Origin: Bacteroidota bacterium
GTDB taxonomy: Bacteria; Bacteroidota; Bacteroidia; Bacteroidales; Dysgonomonadaceae
Direction of reading: 5' to 3'
DNA: 36,663 bases
Assembly: GCA_023399295.1 (NCBI GenBank)
Contig: JAEWQF010000078.1
Span: 1-36,663 of the forward strand
The notes under the pieces were generated by a model. That model saw nothing but the letters and a program-made list of their open reading frames with translations, was not told the origin of the DNA and made no database searches. The first letter of the stretch is position 1. Each line of letters begins with the position of its first letter. Shown here in pieces: positions 33,499 through 36,663 of this stretch. The translations under genes and the position numbers were made by a program.

Positions 33499-34716
33499 CT
33501 ACAGATAAGTCAACTCAACAGGCTCTGCAGCAAAGAGTTCACGGGTAGTGGCATGCAACTCTTCTGCCGTGATGGCATCGATCTGGTCAAACATCTCTTC
33601 AAGCGTTTGGTAACGTCCGGAATGCAGGTATCGCTTGGCCAGGGCCAGGGTATGGTTCTCGTTCTGCTCCGCGGCGATCCCCAGCTGACCTTTCCACTGC
33701 CGCTTGGCCAGATTGAGCTGCAAGGGGGTCAGCTCCTTTTCAAAAAGTCGGTTGATCTCCTTTTTGACAAGACGGATGCAGCGTTCCCGCTGTTGGGGAT
33801 CGCCGGCAAAATAAACAGCAAACAGACCGGTGTCGCTGTAGAGGGTCACATTCGACTCCACATGATAGACCAGGCCATGCTTCTCCCGCAAAGAGGCATT
33901 GAGGCGACTGTTGAGGCTGCCACCTCCCAGGATGTTGTTCAACAACAGCAAGGTATGTCGTTGCGGGTGATGCATCGAGAAAACCGGCAACCCAATCATC
34001 ACATGGCTCTGTGAAGTATTCTTGTGAAGCATCTCCTTCCGCGGTTTGCAGGGAAAGGAAGGGGCAATCCTCTTGTTTACCTCAACTCTCACCGGGGCAA
34101 TCGAGAAGTACCTCTCCAGTTGTTTCACCACCTTCGGGAAGGGGATCCTGCCGCTGGAGAAGAAGACCATTTGGGATGGCTGATATTGCCGCTCCATAAA
34201 ACCCAGGATTTGGTCACGCGTAAAACGGTTGAGTGTCTCCGGCTCCCCCAGGATATAATGTCCCAGGTCGTGACCAGCGAAGAGCATGTTTTCAAAATCA
34301 TCCCAGATCAGTTCCGCAGGATCATCCCGGTAGGAGTTGATCTCGTCGAGGATCACCTCCCGCTCCCTGTCAATCAGCAGGGGTGGGAATTCAGAATGAA
34401 ACAGCATATCTGCCAGCAACTCCACCGCCCTGGGGAAATACTCACCCAGGAAGGTGGCATAATAGAAGGTCTCCTCCTTGGTCGTATAGGCATTGAGCTC
34501 TCCCCCCACACTCTCCATCCGCCCGGCAATGTGATGAGCCCGTCGCTTACGGGTACCCTTGAAGAGCATGTGCTCCACAAAATGGGCCATCCCCGCCTCC
34601 TCTGGGTATTCGTCACGTGAACCGGTATTTACAGCGATACCGCAATGGGATATCTCGGAAGGAGTATTGCGGTGGATGATGCGCAATCCGTTGGAAAGGG
34701 TATGGGTATAAATCAT
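33499..34716 (-). CDS. Zinc peptidase of family M16 (pitrilysin type)
   Basis: A 405-residue M16 protein, the single-unit size (M16B). The inverted zinc motif is H45-F-V-E48-H49 (GMAHFVEHMLFKGT), and the third ligand is E125 (VILDEINSYRDDP), 76 residues after H49 as in the family. The C-terminal inactive domain is also present (MIGLPVFSMHHPQRHTLLLLNNILGGG in part, SRLNASLREKHGLVYHV). No signal peptide, so it is predicted to be cytoplasmic. It starts 1 base from the stop of the AlkD gene and is part of a probable dehydrogenase-AlkD-M16 operon. Target peptides unknown; mitochondrial-processing-peptidase-like proteins of this type degrade short peptides. Confidence 0.95.
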   Translation of the reverse strand: MIYTHTLSNGLRIIHRNTPSEISHCGIAVNTGSRDEYPEEAGMAHFVEHMLFKGTRKRRAHHIAGRMESVGGELNAYTTKEETFYYATFLGEYFPRAVELLADMLFHSEFPPLLIDREREVILDEINSYRDDPAELIWDDFENMLFAGHDLGHYILGEPETLNRFTRDQILGFMERQYQPSQMVFFSSGRIPFPKVVKQLERYFSIAPVRVEVNKRIAPSFPCKPRKEMLHKNTSQSHVMIGLPVFSMHHPQRHTLLLLNNILGGGSLNSRLNASLREKHGLVYHVESNVTLYSDTGLFAVYFAGDPQQRERCIRLVKKEINRLFEKELTPLQLNLAKRQWKGQLGIAAEQNENHTLALAKRYLHSGRYQTLEEMFDQIDAITAEELHATTRELFAAEPVELTYL

Positions 34717-34717
34717 G

Positions 34718-35431
34718 TTAGACGTTTGGGGAGCGTTGCATGTAGTGTTGTCTCTGTTCCGGTGTCAACCGCTCAATGGCGTAGCGCAGCATGGTGCGGG
34801 GCATCACCCGGTGAAAGCGATCCATAAAGCCGGTCAGCACCTGCTCATCGCGCTTACCCACCTCCCGCAGCATCCAGCCGGAAGCCTTGTGCATCAGGTC
34901 ATGGGTGTGGGTGAGGAAGATCTCGGACAGACGCAATGTATCGCCGAAGTCGTTGTTCCGGATGAAAGCCAGGGTTGAAACCATGGCGATACGCTGGTCC
35001 CAGAGCAGTTCACTCTCTGCAAGCCGGTAGAGAAGTGACCGATCCTTTTTATCCTTCAACCACTCGCCCACGATGTGGTAACAGGAGAGGTCCACCAGAT
35101 CCCAGTTGTTGACCCTCTCCGTGTGCGAAAGATAAAAATTCACAATCTCCCCGCGGGTCGCTTCATCCGCCTTCCTGAACTGACCGGCAAGGATCACCAA
35201 CGCGCAGAGGCGGCATTCGTGAAGCGGATCAGCCAGCAGCATCTCCAATTCGCGCAGGGGAGTAGCCGGATAACGGGAAGCCACCTTCCTGGTTTCAGGC
35301 ACCGTACATCCTATGAAGCGGTCTCCCTCGCCATACTGCCCCTTAGCGGTCTTAAAAAAATAGGATGAATGAGTTGCTCTTTCGGGACTTCCCAAGGCGA
35401 GCAATGCGTTTTTAATCTCTGTTTCCTGCAT
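34718..35431 (-). CDS. AlkD-like DNA alkylation repair protein
   Basis: A 237-residue all-helical HEAT-like protein of the AlkD family. AlkD glycosylases remove positively charged alkylated bases such as N3- or N7-methylpurines without flipping them. The motif VNNWDLVDLSC supplies W110 and D114, matching W109 and D113 of the Bacillus cereus enzyme. An arginine in LLWDQRIAMVSTLAFIR (R147) matches R148, and FIGCTVPETRKVA is the N-terminal family block. Key residues are therefore kept. It lies 8 bases after the dehydrogenase gene and 1 base before the M16 gene; the grouping has no shared pathway I can name. Confidence 0.93.
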   Translation of the reverse strand: MQETEIKNALLALGSPERATHSSYFFKTAKGQYGEGDRFIGCTVPETRKVASRYPATPLRELEMLLADPLHECRLCALVILAGQFRKADEATRGEIVNFYLSHTERVNNWDLVDLSCYHIVGEWLKDKKDRSLLYRLAESELLWDQRIAMVSTLAFIRNNDFGDTLRLSEIFLTHTHDLMHKASGWMLREVGKRDEQVLTGFMDRFHRVMPRTMLRYAIERLTPEQRQHYMQRSPNV

Positions 35432-35439
35432 TTGAATGA

Positions 35440-36396
35440 TCAGTTAACTTTTGATATGGGATATCGCCCTTCATAGAATCCGATGATGTTCTGCACCATC
35501 TCCTCCGACATGCGGATACGGTCTTCGAGTGTCTTGGTACCGGCATGGGGTGCCAGCACCACGTTGTCGAGTGTCAACAGCTCAGGCAGGATGTGTGGCT
35601 CCTCTTCATAGACATCGAGCCCGGCAGCCCAAATTCGCTTATCGCGGAGGGCTGTGGCCAGTGCCCGCTCATCGACCATGTTGCCGCGGGCGGTGTTGAT
35701 AAAAACGGCAGTGGGTTTCATCATGCCAAATTCCAATTCGCCTATCATGTGATAGGTCTCGGGGGTTGAGGGCGCATTCAGCGAGATGTAATCGGAACAT
35801 CGCAGTAGCTCCTCAAGGGAGAGCCATCGTGTCCCATAAAGCTTTTCAATCGATTCATCCAGGCGATTGCGGTTGTGGTAGACTACCTCCATCCCGGAAG
35901 CGACGGCACGTCGTGCCAGCGACTGACCAATGCGGCCCATGCCAATGATTCCCAGCCGTTTGCCGTAGACCGGCATTCCCGCTTCCGCATAGACACCCCA
36001 GCTGACACCCTCCGTAGTGCGCAACTTGCGGTCGTAATAACCAATACGGCGTCCGGCAGCCATCAGTAGGCCAAAGGCAAACTCGGCGGTCGGTTCACGT
36101 GTGCTGTTGGGGATGTTGGTTACCGTGATTCCCTTCTTCGTGGCATACGCCACATCGATGTTGTTGTATCCCACCCCATAGTTGGCAATCAACTCCAGCT
36201 TTTCTCCCCTGTCCATGATCTCACTGTCGGTAATGAAACCGAAGCTTGGAACCAGTACCTCATACCCGGGAATCAGCTGCAACACCTCTTCCCTGCTGAA
36301 ATGGGACTTGTCACAGGGGAGGGTCACTTCGTAGCGCCCTTCCAACTCGCTCAATCCCTCCGGCTTCAGGCGGTAGGCAATCAATATCTTTTTCAT
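35440..36396 (-). CDS. D-2-hydroxyacid dehydrogenase (glyoxylate/hydroxypyruvate reductase type)
   Basis: A 318-residue NAD(P)-dependent dehydrogenase. The Rossmann motif is GMGRIG (152-157) in KRLGIIGMGRIGQSLARR. Catalytic residues are R237 (NTARGNMVDE), a glutamate near 266 (GLDVYEEEP) and H284 (LAPHAGTKT). The stretch after the second Rossmann strand reads YHNRNR where NAD-specific enzymes carry an acidic residue, which suggests NADPH; this is inference. NYGVGYNNIDV and TREPTAEFAFGLL are family blocks. Substrates may be glyoxylate, hydroxypyruvate or another 2-keto acid. It appears first in the operon with AlkD and M16 genes. The 141-base gap upstream holds the tRNA terminator and no clear promoter. 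Confidence 0.93.
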   Translation of the reverse strand: MKKILIAYRLKPEGLSELEGRYEVTLPCDKSHFSREEVLQLIPGYEVLVPSFGFITDSEIMDRGEKLELIANYGVGYNNIDVAYATKKGITVTNIPNSTREPTAEFAFGLLMAAGRRIGYYDRKLRTTEGVSWGVYAEAGMPVYGKRLGIIGMGRIGQSLARRAVASGMEVVYHNRNRLDESIEKLYGTRWLSLEELLRCSDYISLNAPSTPETYHMIGELEFGMMKPTAVFINTARGNMVDERALATALRDKRIWAAGLDVYEEEPHILPELLTLDNVVLAPHAGTKTLEDRIRMSEEMVQNIIGFYEGRYPISKVN

Positions 36397-36504
36397 CTGA
36401 TTCGGATTATTGTCTCTCTTGAGTGGGCATCACCCGGAACTGTATCTTCTAACGGCGAGCAACTGGAAAATGTTCTGACAATGAGGGAACCAGTACAACA
36501 GAAA

Positions 36505-36538
36505 GCAAGAAAACGAGTCGAATGACTCGTTTTCTTGC
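36505..36538 (-). terminator. Terminator abutting the tRNA-Asn 3' end
   Basis: GCAAGAAAACGAGTC (36505-36519) and GACTCGTTTTCTTGC (36524-36538) form a perfect 15-bp palindrome around GAAT, followed on the minus strand by TTTC. The first base of the stem is the discriminator base of the tRNA, so the mature tRNA end and the terminator stem share a nucleotide. Confidence 0.8.
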
Positions 36539-36611
36539 TCTTCAGGTTGGACTTGAACCAACGACCCTCTGATTAACAGTCAGATGCTCTAACCGACTGA
36601 GCTACTGAAGA
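36538..36611 (-). tRNA. tRNA-Asn (anticodon GTT)
   Basis: A complete 74-base cloverleaf on the minus strand: acceptor TCTTCAG/CTGAAGA, D stem GCTC/GAGC, anticodon stem TCTGA/TCAGA with loop CTGTTAA (anticodon GTT), five-base variable loop, T stem GTTGG/CCAAC with loop TTCAAGT, discriminator G. CCA is not encoded and must be added. It lies 30 bases downstream of a second copy. Confidence 0.97.
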
Positions 36612-36641
36612 ATTTGTTCACCCATAAAAAATACCTTTCCG

Positions 36642-36663
36642 CTCTTCAGGTTGGACTTGAACC
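36642..36663 (-). tRNA. Second tRNA-Asn copy, 3' end only (cut by window edge)
   Basis: The 22 bases at the window end are identical to the 3' end of the tRNA-Asn at 36538-36611 (discriminator, acceptor 3' strand, T stem and part of the T loop). They are on the same strand, so a tandem tRNA-Asn array continues past the window. Its anticodon cannot be seen. Confidence 0.85.

Overview
The window is chromosomal DNA from a member of the Bacteroidetes, most likely Bacteroidales. The signs are -7 boxes of the TAnnTTTG type in front of many genes, few Shine-Dalgarno sequences, a Rho factor with a long Bacteroidetes-type insertion, S46 and C69 peptidases, and typical outer-membrane barrels and lipoproteins. 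The mix of peptidases with an acyl-CoA dehydrogenase/EtfAB operon fits a protein- or amino-acid-fermenting lineage such as Dysgonomonadaceae. The family-level placement is inference. No insertion sequence, prophage, CRISPR array or toxin-antitoxin pair was seen; most of the window is conserved housekeeping sequence.

Layout. 1-2085 (+): C-terminal half of SbcC, then a small SMR transporter. 2086-3136: about 1 kb with no credible protein gene. It holds four 9-bp direct repeats at exact 11-bp spacing, a near-consensus promoter, several stable hairpins and a strong terminator; this is the best candidate for something undescribed, a long structured RNA. 3137-4922: an ECF sigma factor (-) divergent from a probable outer-membrane protein (+). 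4996-8637 (-): etfB-etfA-acyl-CoA dehydrogenase. 8927-9973 (+): a lipoprotein. 10288-12339 (+): rho. 12475-15138 (-): dnaN, a DnaQ-like exonuclease and truA. 15337-20467 (-): a small membrane protein, a degenerate NtrC-type regulator, a hybrid histidine kinase with its own receiver and Hpt domains, and xerD overlapping the kinase. 20621-20926 (-): a DivIC/FtsB-like protein. 21105-25054 (+): C69 dipeptidase, phosphohexomutase, methylglyoxal synthase. 25163-28857 (-): a flippase and a DPP7-type dipeptidyl-peptidase. 29089-31184 (+): glyS and an FKBP lipoprotein. 31190-36396 (-): a 2-hydroxyacid dehydrogenase, an AlkD-like glycosylase, an M16 peptidase, an outer-membrane barrel and a PBP4-type carboxypeptidase. 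36538-36663 (-): tRNA-Asn(GTT) and the 3' end of a second, apparently identical copy.

How parts work together. EtfB carries sequence signatures of the electron-bifurcating EtfAB group, so the etf operon may couple acyl-CoA oxidation or enoyl-CoA reduction to NAD and a low-potential carrier. The kinase/regulator pair forms a complete four-step phosphorelay (H350, D639, H775, then D53 of the regulator). The regulator lacks the sigma-54 contact loop, so it probably acts without sigma-54. dnaN, the exonuclease and truA look co-transcribed, as do the dehydrogenase, AlkD and M16 genes. Start sites were chosen from signal peptides, start codons and known N-termini, since ribosome binding sites give little help here.
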